From Acidimicrobiales bacterium (lineage in GTDB: Bacteria > Actinomycetota > Acidimicrobiia > Acidimicrobiales > Palsa-688): a stretch of DNA of 5,659 nt. Under the pieces are notes generated by a model, which worked only from the letters and a program-made list of their open reading frames with translations, ran no database searches and had not been told where the DNA came from. The translations under genes and the position numbers were made by a program. The DNA is taken from contig JASHVH010000118.1 in the NCBI GenBank assembly GCA_030039575.1, forward strand, positions 1 to 5,659, read 5' to 3'. Each line of letters opens with the position of its first letter. Position 1 is the stretch's first letter. Positions 1 through 5,487 of the stretch are shown one piece after another.

Positions 1-1262
1 ATGACGTCCTCGGCCAGCAGGTGCCGCCACTCTTCGTTGCGCAGCCGGCCTCCCATTTCAAAGGGGTCCACGCCATGTTCGGACAGCCAACGCCCGACAT
101 CGAGGCCGTAATACTGCTTGGACCAAAGCATCCCGGCCAGTGCCTGGCGGATGACCAACTTCTCGTCTTCGTCGTGGTCGACCTCCAGCAGCTCCTCCCA
201 GAAAGCCTCGGCCTCCCGCCGCCGTTCGTCCATCACGTGGTCGAAATCAGCGAACGGCGCGCTGGCCGGCCCGTTGCCCGGGCCCTTGGCCAGGTCCGTA
301 TTGGTCAGGCGGAACCGTAGAGCCCTGCTGTCGTGGGCCGGCACGACCAGCCGGTAAAGCAGAGCCGCCTTGGTACCGATCCCGTCCGGGTCGACGGCCG
401 CGGTGTCCCCGTGCACCACATACCGGTGAATGCCGTCTTTCACGTACGGCTCCACGTTGGGAGTCTCGAAGATCCGCTCGTTGTTCGTCTCGTTCCCGGT
501 TACCAGGACGGGCACGACGCCCTCGCCGTAAAACCAGCGCCGGCCCAGCGTGGCGTGCTCGGTCATGAGGCCGCTCAAGTCTTTATAAGCAGTGACGGTC
601 CGCATCGATGGCTTTTCGGCGTCACCGGCCCATGACCACGTGTGACGGAACCAGAGCTGGGGCAGTACGTGCAACTCTTCGTCATCGGGGCCGCGGTTGT
701 GCACCGTGACTTGCATCAATATGTCTTCTGGGGCCGCCTTGGCGTATTCGACGAAAACGTCATAATAGCGGCCCTCATCGAACACGCCGGTATCGAGTAG
801 TTCGTACTCCGGGTCTCTCAACCCCCGCTCGGCGTTGGTCGATACCAGCTCGTCGTACGGGAAGGCCGCTTGTGGGTACTTGTAAAGCATCCTGAGGTAG
901 GACGAAGTCGGCATGGCGTCAAGGTAGAAATAACACTCCTTCACGTCCTCCCCATGGTTCCCCTCGCTGTTCGTGAGCCCGAACAGCCGCTCTTTCAGGA
1001 TCGGGTCCCGACCGTTCCACAACGCCAGCGCCAAGCACAGCAACTGGTTGTCGTCACTGAAGCCGGCCAACCCGTCCTCGCCCCACCGGTAGGCGCGTGA
1101 ACGAGCCTGGTCATGGGTGAACGACGACCAGGCGTCGCCGCCCGCGCTGTAGTCCTCGCGCACCGTGCCCCACTGCCGCTCGCTTAGGTAGGGGCCCCAT
1201 CGCCGCCACGGCACTCCCTCTGTGTCCGCCTCCCGCAACCGCTGCTGTTCGATGCCGACCAT
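1..1262 (-). CDS. GH63/MGH1-like glucosidase, N-terminal 420 residues (runs off left edge)
   Basis: A continuous minus-strand reading frame begins at ATG 1262-1260 and stays open to the window edge, giving 420 residues plus two bases. An in-frame TAA lies two codons upstream, which fixes the start. An AAAGGTG ribosome site sits about 6 nt before it. The protein resembles bacterial glucosidases of the GH63 / mannosyl-oligosaccharide-glucosidase-like (MGH1-like) group. Recognisable blocks are RRWGPYLSERQWGTVREDYS (residues 20-39), FTHDQARSRAYRWGEDG (48-64) and LFGLTNSEGNHGEDVKE (93-109). A beta-sandwich-like region (about 180-325) follows, then the start of an alpha/alpha barrel near residue 365 (IRQALAGMLWSKQYY). 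Family members are usually about 850-900 residues, so roughly half is present. The acidic catalytic residues belong to the missing barrel and cannot be checked. The family hydrolyses alpha-glucosidic bonds, but the substrate here is unknown. No signal peptide is visible, so it is probably cytoplasmic. It follows the permease gene by 174 nt and may have its own promoter. Confidence 0.88.
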   Translation of the reverse strand, partial: MVGIEQQRLREADTEGVPWRRWGPYLSERQWGTVREDYSAGGDAWSSFTHDQARSRAYRWGEDGLAGFSDDNQLLCLALALWNGRDPILKERLFGLTNSEGNHGEDVKECYFYLDAMPTSSYLRMLYKYPQAAFPYDELVSTNAERGLRDPEYELLDTGVFDEGRYYDVFVEYAKAAPEDILMQVTVHNRGPDDEELHVLPQLWFRHTWSWAGDAEKPSMRTVTAYKDLSGLMTEHATLGRRWFYGEGVVPVLVTGNETNNERIFETPNVEPYVKDGIHRYVVHGDTAAVDPDGIGTKAALLYRLVVPAHDSRALRFRLTNTDLAKGPGNGPASAPFADFDHVMDERRREAEAFWEELLEVDHDEDEKLVIRQALAGMLWSKQYYGLDVGRWLSEHGVDPFEMGGRLRNEEWRHLLAEDV

Positions 1263-1322
1263 TGCTTACACCTTTCTCACCGTCCGTAACAACCCAACCA
1301 CCGCTAACGGATGGCCGCAAGA

Positions 1323-1342
1323 GACGGCGCGCCACCGCCGTC
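1323..1342 (-). promoter_or_regulatory. 7-bp perfect hairpin between permease and glucosidase genes
   Basis: GACGGCG (1323-1329) and CGCCGTC (1336-1342) form a perfect 7-bp GC-rich stem around a 6-nt loop. It lies about 95 nt beyond the permease stop and 60 nt before the glucosidase start. No T-run follows on the minus strand, so it is not a classical intrinsic terminator. It could be a weak attenuator, an mRNA-stabilising stem or an operator half-site pair. Function is not established. Confidence 0.35.
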
Positions 1343-1349
1343 CCGAGGT

Positions 1350-1377
1350 GCAATAACGGAAATTGCGTGCAAATTGC
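1350..1377. promoter_or_regulatory. Cluster of overlapping GCAA/TTGC palindromes, candidate operator
   Basis: Three overlapping inverted repeats occur in 28 nt: GCAATaacggaaATTGC (1350-1366), TTGCgtGCAA (1363-1372) and GCAAaTTGC (1369-1377). The patch is locally AT-rich against GC-rich surroundings. It lies 88-115 nt upstream of the glucosidase start, within the gap after the permease gene. TTGC-GCAA dyads are common cores of operators for LacI-type sugar regulators, which would suit a glycosidase gene. The regulator assignment is inference only, and no regulator gene is in the window. Confidence 0.35.
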
Positions 1378-1436
1378 TCACCCGGCAGGAGACATCGGCG
1401 GCCGGGCCCATCGGCTGGGGCGCACCCGCCCGGTGA

Positions 1437-2630
1437 TCACCGCAACCCGGAAAGGGTCAGCATCGCCAACGCGGCCGCCAACGAGAGGGGCGCGGCCACC
1501 AGGCCCAGGCGGGTAGCCCTGAGAACGGAGGGGCGCGCTTGGGCTGTCCGAGCCGCCTTCCACCACAAGGCCCAGGCCAGTGACCCGGTCACGAAGAGGT
1601 TAGGCCCGATGTTCAGGCCCATCAGTAGCGCGAAAGGTCTTGGAGGTGGGCGGGACGCCAGCAGCGAAGCAGCCGGGAGGTTGTTCACGAACACAGTGAG
1701 GACCGCGGCCAGCCCTGCTGTCGCCCAGGTCCCAAGGTGGTGCAGCAACTCTGCCGGGCCCGACCACACCCGCCCCAAGGTGCCGAGGGCAACGGCGATA
1801 CCGAAGAGCCCGATCAGGACGGGCAAGCCGAGCACGTCCAGTACCCGCCTCCCCTGTGCCGGCCAGGCCCGCGTCTTCAGGAGGACGGCGGCGACACCCA
1901 CGACGGCCACAGGCAAGGCCGGTGACTTGAGCAGTACGACGAAAATGGTGGCCGCCGCGATGGCGATGAGGCCGACGCCGAAGACGGGCCGCTCGACCTT
2001 GCCTGTAGCCGTCGCGGTGGTGCGGATGGAGCGATGGTTGGCCACGCCGACGACGGCGGCGGTGACCAGTATGGCTGCCACTCCGGCCGGCGCCATCTCC
2101 CGGAAGAAGTGGCCCCCCGACAAGTGGACCTGGCCGAGGACTATCAGGTTCGTGAGGTTCGACCCCGGGAGCAATAACGAGCCGGCGTTCGCGAGCAAGA
2201 TGCAGCCGTAGAGCAGCGGAGCCTCTCCCTCGCCCCGAGTGCGGGCCGTGTACACGAGGATGGGCGTGAGGAAGGCGACGGAAGTGTCCAGGTTGAGAAG
2301 TGTCGTCACCGTCGCGATGAGGAGCACGGCACCTGCGTACAGGACGGTCCCATTGCGGGCCACGCGCGCCAGGACCTGCCCGGCGGCGGCGAACAGGCCG
2401 TCCTCGTTGGCTACCAGGCCTACGAGCAGGAGCCCCGACACCAGGACGAACGGAGGCCAGTCCTGGGACGCCGCGGCGCCCGCCTCGTGAGGACGTACGG
2501 CGGCGGCCACGACCGCCCCGGCGCCGCCCAACCCGGCCGCCACCCGCGGGGCCGCCCGAGGGAGCCGTTGCAGAGCGGAAGGCCGGCGCTCCGTCAGCGG
2601 CCTCGCGGTCTCGTCCTCACCCCCGATCAC
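1437..2630 (-). CDS. ArsB/SLC13-type (ion transporter superfamily) permease
   Basis: This 397-residue polytopic membrane protein starts at GTG 2630-2628 and ends at TGA 1439-1437. An in-frame TGA at 2660-2658 limits upstream extension, and a GGGTAGGT ribosome site about 9 nt before GTG supports the start. About ten hydrophobic segments follow a polar 28-residue N-terminus. Motifs typical of the ArsB / anion permease group are NLDTSVAFLTPIL (113-125), NAGSLLLPGSNLTNLIV (148-164), FVNNLPAAS (314-322) and GLNIGPNLFVTGSLAWALW (338-356). These match the repeated Asn- and Gly/Pro-rich re-entrant or TM regions that bind substrate in this superfamily. The length is slightly below ArsB (about 430). 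No arsR, arsC or arsA is nearby, so arsenite export cannot be assumed; another anion or a sodium-coupled solute is equally possible. The gene lies 71 nt downstream of the DUF1003 gene on the same strand and may share its transcript. Confidence 0.82.
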   Translation of the reverse strand: MIGGEDETARPLTERRPSALQRLPRAAPRVAAGLGGAGAVVAAAVRPHEAGAAASQDWPPFVLVSGLLLVGLVANEDGLFAAAGQVLARVARNGTVLYAGAVLLIATVTTLLNLDTSVAFLTPILVYTARTRGEGEAPLLYGCILLANAGSLLLPGSNLTNLIVLGQVHLSGGHFFREMAPAGVAAILVTAAVVGVANHRSIRTTATATGKVERPVFGVGLIAIAAATIFVVLLKSPALPVAVVGVAAVLLKTRAWPAQGRRVLDVLGLPVLIGLFGIAVALGTLGRVWSGPAELLHHLGTWATAGLAAVLTVFVNNLPAASLLASRPPPRPFALLMGLNIGPNLFVTGSLAWALWWKAARTAQARPSVLRATRLGLVAAPLSLAAALAMLTLSGLR

Positions 2631-2701
2631 CGGCGCGGACCTACCCGCGCTTCGTGGTCAAGGCACCGGGACCGCACAAGTCGAATATCTACCCACGGTC
2701 C

Positions 2702-3160
2702 TTATGGTTCAGCGGCGTTGTCCATGAGGCGGGCCAGCACCCGGTCCTGCGCCAGAAGGTGCTCCTGAAGTTTCACGACCTCGTGGATGACGGCGTCGGC
2801 ATCGCTGAAAGTGTCCTCAGCGCGCTGGTCTGCGGCGGAGGCGAGCAGGTTTTGCCCGACAATGACGACCGACAGGAGGAACAGTTGCAGGAACGTCTGC
2901 GACACCCATGAGACGATCACGACCTCGCTGTGCGAGCTGATGGCCGCCGGCAGGCTCACTAAGGCGATGGCGGCAAAGGCGTAGGCGCACCACATGGTCC
3001 CGACCCCGCTGGTTATCTTCACCGCCAGCCAGGCGTTCAAGCGAGCCACCACGCTTCCGCGAGGGAGTTGGTCGCTCACTCTGCCGGCGTGTGAGGCGTG
3101 CTCGAGCTTCTCCTTTGTGCGGCGGTGGGGGACGTAGGTGTAGAGGGCGCTGCTCTCCAT
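2702..3160 (-). CDS. DUF1003-like small membrane protein
   Basis: This 152-residue protein starts at ATG 3160-3158 and ends at TAA 2704-2702. AAGGAG lies five bases before the ATG (3166-3171), a strong start signal. The N-terminal 35 residues are polar and basic. Two membrane helices follow (about 53-75 and 79-103) with a short loop between, then a hydrophilic helical tail (105-147) with coiled-coil character. The blocks LNAWLAVKITSGVGTMWCAY (41-60) and SWVSQTFLQLFLLSVVIVGQN (84-104), and the tail ADQRAEDTFSDADAVIHEV, are as remembered for DUF1003-type proteins of actinobacteria. The family has no established function. Here it is transcribed divergently from an NRAMP-like metal transporter across a 512-nt shared region, which hints at a link to metal or ion homeostasis. 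This link is inference from position only. Confidence 0.8.
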   Translation of the reverse strand: MESSALYTYVPHRRTKEKLEHASHAGRVSDQLPRGSVVARLNAWLAVKITSGVGTMWCAYAFAAIALVSLPAAISSHSEVVIVSWVSQTFLQLFLLSVVIVGQNLLASAADQRAEDTFSDADAVIHEVVKLQEHLLAQDRVLARLMDNAAEP

Positions 3161-3173
3161 GGGGACTCCTTCC

Positions 3174-3207
3174 CTCGGGCTCTGGCTTCACTCGGGCTCT
3201 GGCTTCA
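3174..3207. repeat. Perfect 17-bp tandem duplication
   Basis: CTCGGGCTCTGGCTTCA occurs twice without a gap, at 3174-3190 and 3191-3207, followed by a decayed partial third unit (gtctgattttggctt). It sits directly upstream of the DUF1003 gene's ribosome site, so it would lie in that gene's 5' untranslated region if transcription starts further up. On the minus strand each unit carries GAGCCCGAG. It is probably a slippage product. A regulatory role is possible but not shown. Confidence 0.75.
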
Positions 3208-3241
3208 GTCTGATTTTGGCTTGCGTGGGGCTTGCGCTCCA

Positions 3242-3279
3242 GGCTCGGGGCTCGGGGCTCGGGGCTCGCGGCTCGCGGC
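3242..3279. repeat. Five-copy heptamer minisatellite (GGCTCGG/GGCTCGC)
   Basis: Three exact GGCTCGG units (3242-3262) are followed by two GGCTCGC units (3263-3276) and a partial GGC. Looser relatives (ggggcttgcgctcca) lie just upstream, suggesting an older, longer array. It lies in the DUF1003/transporter divergent region, 82-119 nt upstream of the DUF1003 start. Copy number would be expected to vary between strains and could alter promoter spacing. Confidence 0.75.
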
Positions 3280-3427
3280 AGAAAGTAGCTTGGCCCAGTC
3301 TTGCCTGGACACACGCTTCGGTTCGGCTCACAAACCGGCCGTGGCGCCCGGGGCGAGGCCTGCCCTGCCGGCCTTGCCTGCACTGCTCCGTCGCCGCTAC
3401 GGCAGTCCGGGAACAACGCGGCGGCGT
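3280..3427. other. Non-coding stretch of the divergent region, no gene recognised
   Basis: Open frames cross this stretch on both strands, but their translations are low-complexity Ala/Gly/Pro/Arg-rich and continue through the neighbouring repeats. None has a convincing ribosome site. A loose run of TGCC/GGCC-rich units occurs around 3357-3385. The minus-strand promoter of the DUF1003 gene should lie here or in the repeats, but I see no clear -35/-10 pair for it. Confidence 0.5.
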
Positions 3428-3459
3428 GAAGCGCTTACCGCTTCTGGTATAGTTCCAGA
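3428..3459 (+). promoter_or_regulatory. Candidate promoter with nested palindromes for the transporter leader
   Basis: TATAGT at 3448-3453 matches the -10 consensus in 5 of 6 positions. No good -35 is seen; GTGAAG (3427-3432) at about 15-bp spacing is weak. The -10 sits at the centre of a perfect dyad, TCTGG-7nt-CCAGA (3443-3459). Just upstream lies another perfect dyad, GAAGCG-CTTAC-CGCTTC (3428-3444). A protein bound to either would block or help polymerase. A poor -35 with dyads around it is typical of a regulated promoter. Transcription would start near 3460, giving an untranslated leader of about 210 nt. The regulator is unknown. Confidence 0.45.
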
Positions 3460-3484
3460 GTTCACAAGGAAGCTCCCGGCCCTG

Positions 3485-3493
3485 AGGAGGTGA
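3485..3493 (+). promoter_or_regulatory. Near-perfect Shine-Dalgarno of the leader ORF
   Basis: AGGAGGTGA is complementary over nine consecutive bases to the usual 16S rRNA 3' end and stands five bases before ATG 3499. A site this strong ahead of a 17-codon frame is unlikely by chance and is the main reason to treat that frame as translated. Confidence 0.7.
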
Positions 3494-3498
3494 GCCAG

Positions 3499-3552
3499 AT
3501 GACACGAAAACCCCCAAGTACCTGGCGCCCTCCGATGCCGGCGCAACCTTAG
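3499..3552 (+). CDS. Proline-rich 17-residue leader peptide upstream of the NRAMP-type transporter
   Basis: ATG 3499 to TAG 3550-3552 encodes MTRKPPSTWRPPMPAQP. Six of 17 residues are proline, with two Pro-Pro pairs (PPS and PPM), sequences known to slow ribosomes and to need EF-P. The start has an excellent ribosome site. The frame ends 120 nt before the transporter start and lies just downstream of a -10 element, so it should be the first ORF on that transcript. The segment after it holds short alternative stems. The layout resembles leader-peptide control, in particular mgtL, the 17-codon proline-rich leader of enterobacterial mgtA, whose translation couples Mg2+ and proline status to transporter transcription. 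There is no obvious residue-for-residue similarity beyond proline content, so this is an analogy. Translation and function are inferred. Confidence 0.6.
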   Translation: MTRKPPSTWRPPMPAQP

Positions 3553-3572
3553 TCCCTCGAGGTTCCTCCCCC

Positions 3573-3614
3573 GCTGCGGTCCCCGCAGCCTCCAGGCATT
3601 GGAGAGCACGCTCC
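3573..3614 (+). promoter_or_regulatory. Leader RNA stems with competing pairings, possible attenuator
   Basis: GCTGCGG-TCC-CCGCAGC (3573-3589) is a perfect 7-bp stem beginning 20 nt after the leader-peptide stop. CTCCA (3590-3594) can pair with TGGAG (3600-3604), while GGAG (3601-3604) can instead pair with CTCC (3611-3614). GCCTCC (3588-3593) is exactly complementary to GGAGGC (3663-3668), the transporter's own ribosome site. These pairings exclude one another, so a stalled or released ribosome on the leader ORF could shift the fold. The segment 3563-3594 is C-rich, which would also suit Rho loading. No U-run makes an intrinsic terminator. Short complements arise easily in GC-rich DNA, so support is moderate. 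Confidence 0.4.
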
Positions 3615-3672
3615 CCGTTGACGCGTAGCCGCGCCCGCTAGCCGAGCGCCAATTGCTTGAAAGGAGGCCGCC

Positions 3673-5334
3673 ATGGCCCGCAGGACCACCTTCAACCCCG
3701 CCGTCTCGACGCTCCCGGAAGGCATCGTCGATGACGCCGCAGTACTTGACAACGCCCATGTGGGTGACATCCGAGGAGCCCTCGGGACTATTCGACGCGG
3801 AGACGTCGCGGCCCGGCCCGGCCTCTCCGCCAAGCTCAAGACGCTATTGGCCATCGTCGGCCCCGGCCTCATCGTCATGGTCGGGGACAACGACGCGGGC
3901 GCCTTTGGCACGTACACGCAGGCGGGCCAGAACTACGGGACCCACCTCCTGTGGACCCTGTTGTTGCTCGTACCGGTCCTGTACGTGAACCAGGAAATGG
4001 TGCTGCGCCTCGGAGCGGTGTCCGGCGTCGGCCACGCCCGGTTGATAATGGAGCGCTTCGGCAAGTTCTGGGGCGCCTTCAGTGTTATCGACCTTTTCAT
4101 CCTGAACGCCCTGACCATCGTCACCGAGTTCATCGGCGTGACACTGGCCGTCGGTTACCTCGGCCTGCCGAAGTTGCCCTCGGTGGCCCTGGCGGGCGCG
4201 CTGGTGGTGGGGGCGGTCAGTACCGGGAGTTTCCGCCGGTTCGAAAGGGTATGCATGGCACTGGTAGTGGGGTCGATAATTTTGATCCCCATATTCGTGG
4301 CAGTGCACCCGCCGGCAATGCAAATGGCCCATGACTTTGTCGTGCCCGGGCTCCCGCACGGGGCAGCGCTATCTACTGTGATGCTCCTCATCATCGCCAT
4401 AGTGGGCACGACGGTGGCCCCGTGGCAGCTCTTTTTCCAGCAGTCATATGTGATCGACAAGCGGATCACACCCCGGTTCATAAAGTACGAGCGCGTCGAC
4501 CTTTGGATAGGGATAGTGATAGTCGTCGTCGGCGCCGCCGCTATGTTCGGCTTTTCCGATGCCGTTTTCGCCGGGCGGCCCGAGTTCGGCAATTTCACCA
4601 CTGCCGCCGGGGTGGCTGAGGGGCTCGGCCGTTACGTCTCGAAAACAATGGGCGACCTGTTCGCCATCGCGCTGCTGGACGCCAGCATTATCGGGGCTGC
4701 TGCTGTGGGATTGGCGACGGCCTATGCGGGCGCTGACGTCCTCGGGATAAACCACTCCCTGCACCGCCCGATAACCAGGGCCAAGGGTTTCTACGCCTGC
4801 TACGCCGGCCTTATGGTCGTCGCCGCCGCACTGGTCCTAGCCCCGGGGGTCCCTCTTGGCCTGCTGACCGAGGGAGTGCAGACACTGGCCGGAGTGTTGC
4901 TGCCCAGTGCCACAGTGTTCCTGCTGCTTCTCTGCAACGACAAAGAAGTGCTCGGCCCCTGGGTCAATTCCAAGAAGTTGAACATCTTTACCGCCACTGT
5001 GATCGGCGTCCTCGTGGTGATGTCGGTCATCCTCACGGCCAGCGTGCTTTTCCCGGCTATAACCAGTGGTCAGATCCTGGCTGTAATGGGCGTCGGTGCC
5101 GGGGTGGGGATCGTCGTGGGGCTCTACTTTGTCGTCAGACAGCGGCAAACGGAGGCGTTGACGGTACCGGTCGAGTGGCAGAAAAGGGAGACCTGGCGTA
5201 TGCCGGCCCTGAACCGCCTGGCCCGGCCGGTGATGTCGGCGCAGCGCAAGGTGGGCCTGACCACTTTACGGGCTTACCTGTTGGTCGCCTTCGCCTTGGT
5301 CGTGGTGAAGGTGGTGGAGGTGGCCGTCAAGTAA
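3673..5334 (+). CDS. NRAMP/SLC11-family divalent metal transporter, NRMT-like (probable Mg2+/Mn2+ importer)
   Basis: This is a 553-residue membrane protein starting at ATG 3673. AAGGAGG (3661-3667) lies five bases upstream. A polar N-terminus of about 55 residues contains LDNAHVGDIRGALGTIRRGD (25-44), a stretch I associate with this subgroup. Eleven or twelve membrane helices follow; the last spans about 533-550. TM1 reads GPGLIVMVGDNDAGAFGTYTQ (63-83). The classical metal-binding DPGN is replaced by DNDAG (72-76). TM6 reads GTTVAPWQLFFQQS (245-258). The classical MPH, whose Met discriminates for transition metals, is replaced by APW (249-251). As I recall, loss of that Met is a mark of the NRAMP-related magnesium transporters (NRMT) described from Eggerthella lenta, which import Mg2+ and Mn2+. 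TM3 carries NALTIVTEFIGVTLAVGYLG (145-164). Family membership is clear; Mg2+ specificity is inferred from motifs. Expression is probably controlled through the upstream leader ORF and stems. It should not be called mntH without testing. Confidence 0.9.
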   Translation: MARRTTFNPAVSTLPEGIVDDAAVLDNAHVGDIRGALGTIRRGDVAARPGLSAKLKTLLAIVGPGLIVMVGDNDAGAFGTYTQAGQNYGTHLLWTLLLLVPVLYVNQEMVLRLGAVSGVGHARLIMERFGKFWGAFSVIDLFILNALTIVTEFIGVTLAVGYLGLPKLPSVALAGALVVGAVSTGSFRRFERVCMALVVGSIILIPIFVAVHPPAMQMAHDFVVPGLPHGAALSTVMLLIIAIVGTTVAPWQLFFQQSYVIDKRITPRFIKYERVDLWIGIVIVVVGAAAMFGFSDAVFAGRPEFGNFTTAAGVAEGLGRYVSKTMGDLFAIALLDASIIGAAAVGLATAYAGADVLGINHSLHRPITRAKGFYACYAGLMVVAAALVLAPGVPLGLLTEGVQTLAGVLLPSATVFLLLLCNDKEVLGPWVNSKKLNIFTATVIGVLVVMSVILTASVLFPAITSGQILAVMGVGAGVGIVVGLYFVVRQRQTEALTVPVEWQKRETWRMPALNRLARPVMSAQRKVGLTTLRAYLLVAFALVVVKVVEVAVK

Positions 5335-5368
5335 GCGCGGCGGCCTCTCTCGCCATGCGGACGCCGAC

Positions 5369-5449
5369 TTGGGTGCAACATGGCGTTCTCGTTGCGCTTT
5401 GGCCAAAAAAGTTGGTGGAAACGCAACCAGAACGAGTGCTTGCACCCAA
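5369..5449. repeat. 81-nt symmetrical imperfect inverted repeat / long hairpin
   Basis: Arms mirror each other about position 5409 with no bulges inside the 81 nt. TTGGGTGCAA (5369-5378) pairs with TTGCACCCAA (5440-5449) over 10 bp, then a 5x5 internal loop. CGTTCT (5384-5389) pairs with AGAACG (5429-5434), then a 1x1 mismatch. GTTGCG (5391-5396) pairs with CGCAAC (5422-5427), then another 1x1 mismatch and 2 bp. A 3x3 loop (two of its positions could be G-U) leads to an apical CCAA/TTGG stem (5403-5406, 5412-5415) and a 5-nt loop. An outer CGCC/GGCG pair (5362-5365, 5451-5454) extends it. It lies between the convergent transporter gene and the right-edge gene. There is no T-run on either side, so it is not a textbook terminator. 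It could be a bidirectional transcription barrier, a REP/MITE-like element or a structured RNA. Confidence 0.65.
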
Positions 5450-5468
5450 AGGCGCTAATCGCATGGCA

Positions 5469-5487
5469 AAACGGGCCCCAAACGGGC
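5469..5487. repeat. Paired AAACGGGC direct repeat, 11-nt period
   Basis: AAACGGGC occurs at 5469-5476 and 5480-5487, one helical turn apart, just beyond the long hairpin. Downstream AGCGCACGAGAA (5488-5499) is a near reverse complement of part of the hairpin's left arm (TTCTCGTTGCGCT, 5387-5399). The structured element may therefore extend to about 5500. Function is unknown. Confidence 0.4.

Noticed and set aside
1363..2211. 282-codon plus-strand open frame opposite the permease
   Set aside because: It is antisense to a frame with clear membrane helices and ArsB-type motifs. The translation is Ala/Thr/Arg/Pro-rich with no recognisable domain, as expected from GC-rich complementary strands.
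2669..2701. GGACCG/CGGTCC inverted repeat after the DUF1003 stop as a terminator
   Set aside because: The 6-bp arms are perfect but separated by 21 nt and not followed by a T-run, so chance is a fair explanation.
2817..3416. 199-codon minus-strand frame across the repeats and DUF1003 gene
   Set aside because: It overlaps the well-supported DUF1003 frame out of register. Its Arg/Pro-rich content comes from the repeats.
3098..3493. 131-codon plus-strand frame through the divergent region
   Set aside because: It begins inside the DUF1003 gene on the other strand, runs through the tandem repeats, and ends within the leader ORF's SD. Low-complexity translation with no ribosome site.
3618..3645. 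Second promoter starting at TTGACG (3618-3623)
   Set aside because: The -35 match is good, but no acceptable -10 lies 16-18 nt downstream (GC-rich gccgag).
3460..3672. yybP-ykoY (Mn2+) or M-box (Mg2+) riboswitch
   Set aside because: The position ahead of a metal transporter is right, but I could not find the conserved loop sequences of either class. A covariance-model scan would settle it.
5369..5449. Integron attC site
   Set aside because: The long palindrome invites the comparison, but the outer arms have the opposite orientation (TTGGGT on the left, ACCCAA on the right) to the RYYYAAC...GTTRRRY layout, and no cassette or integrase is present.
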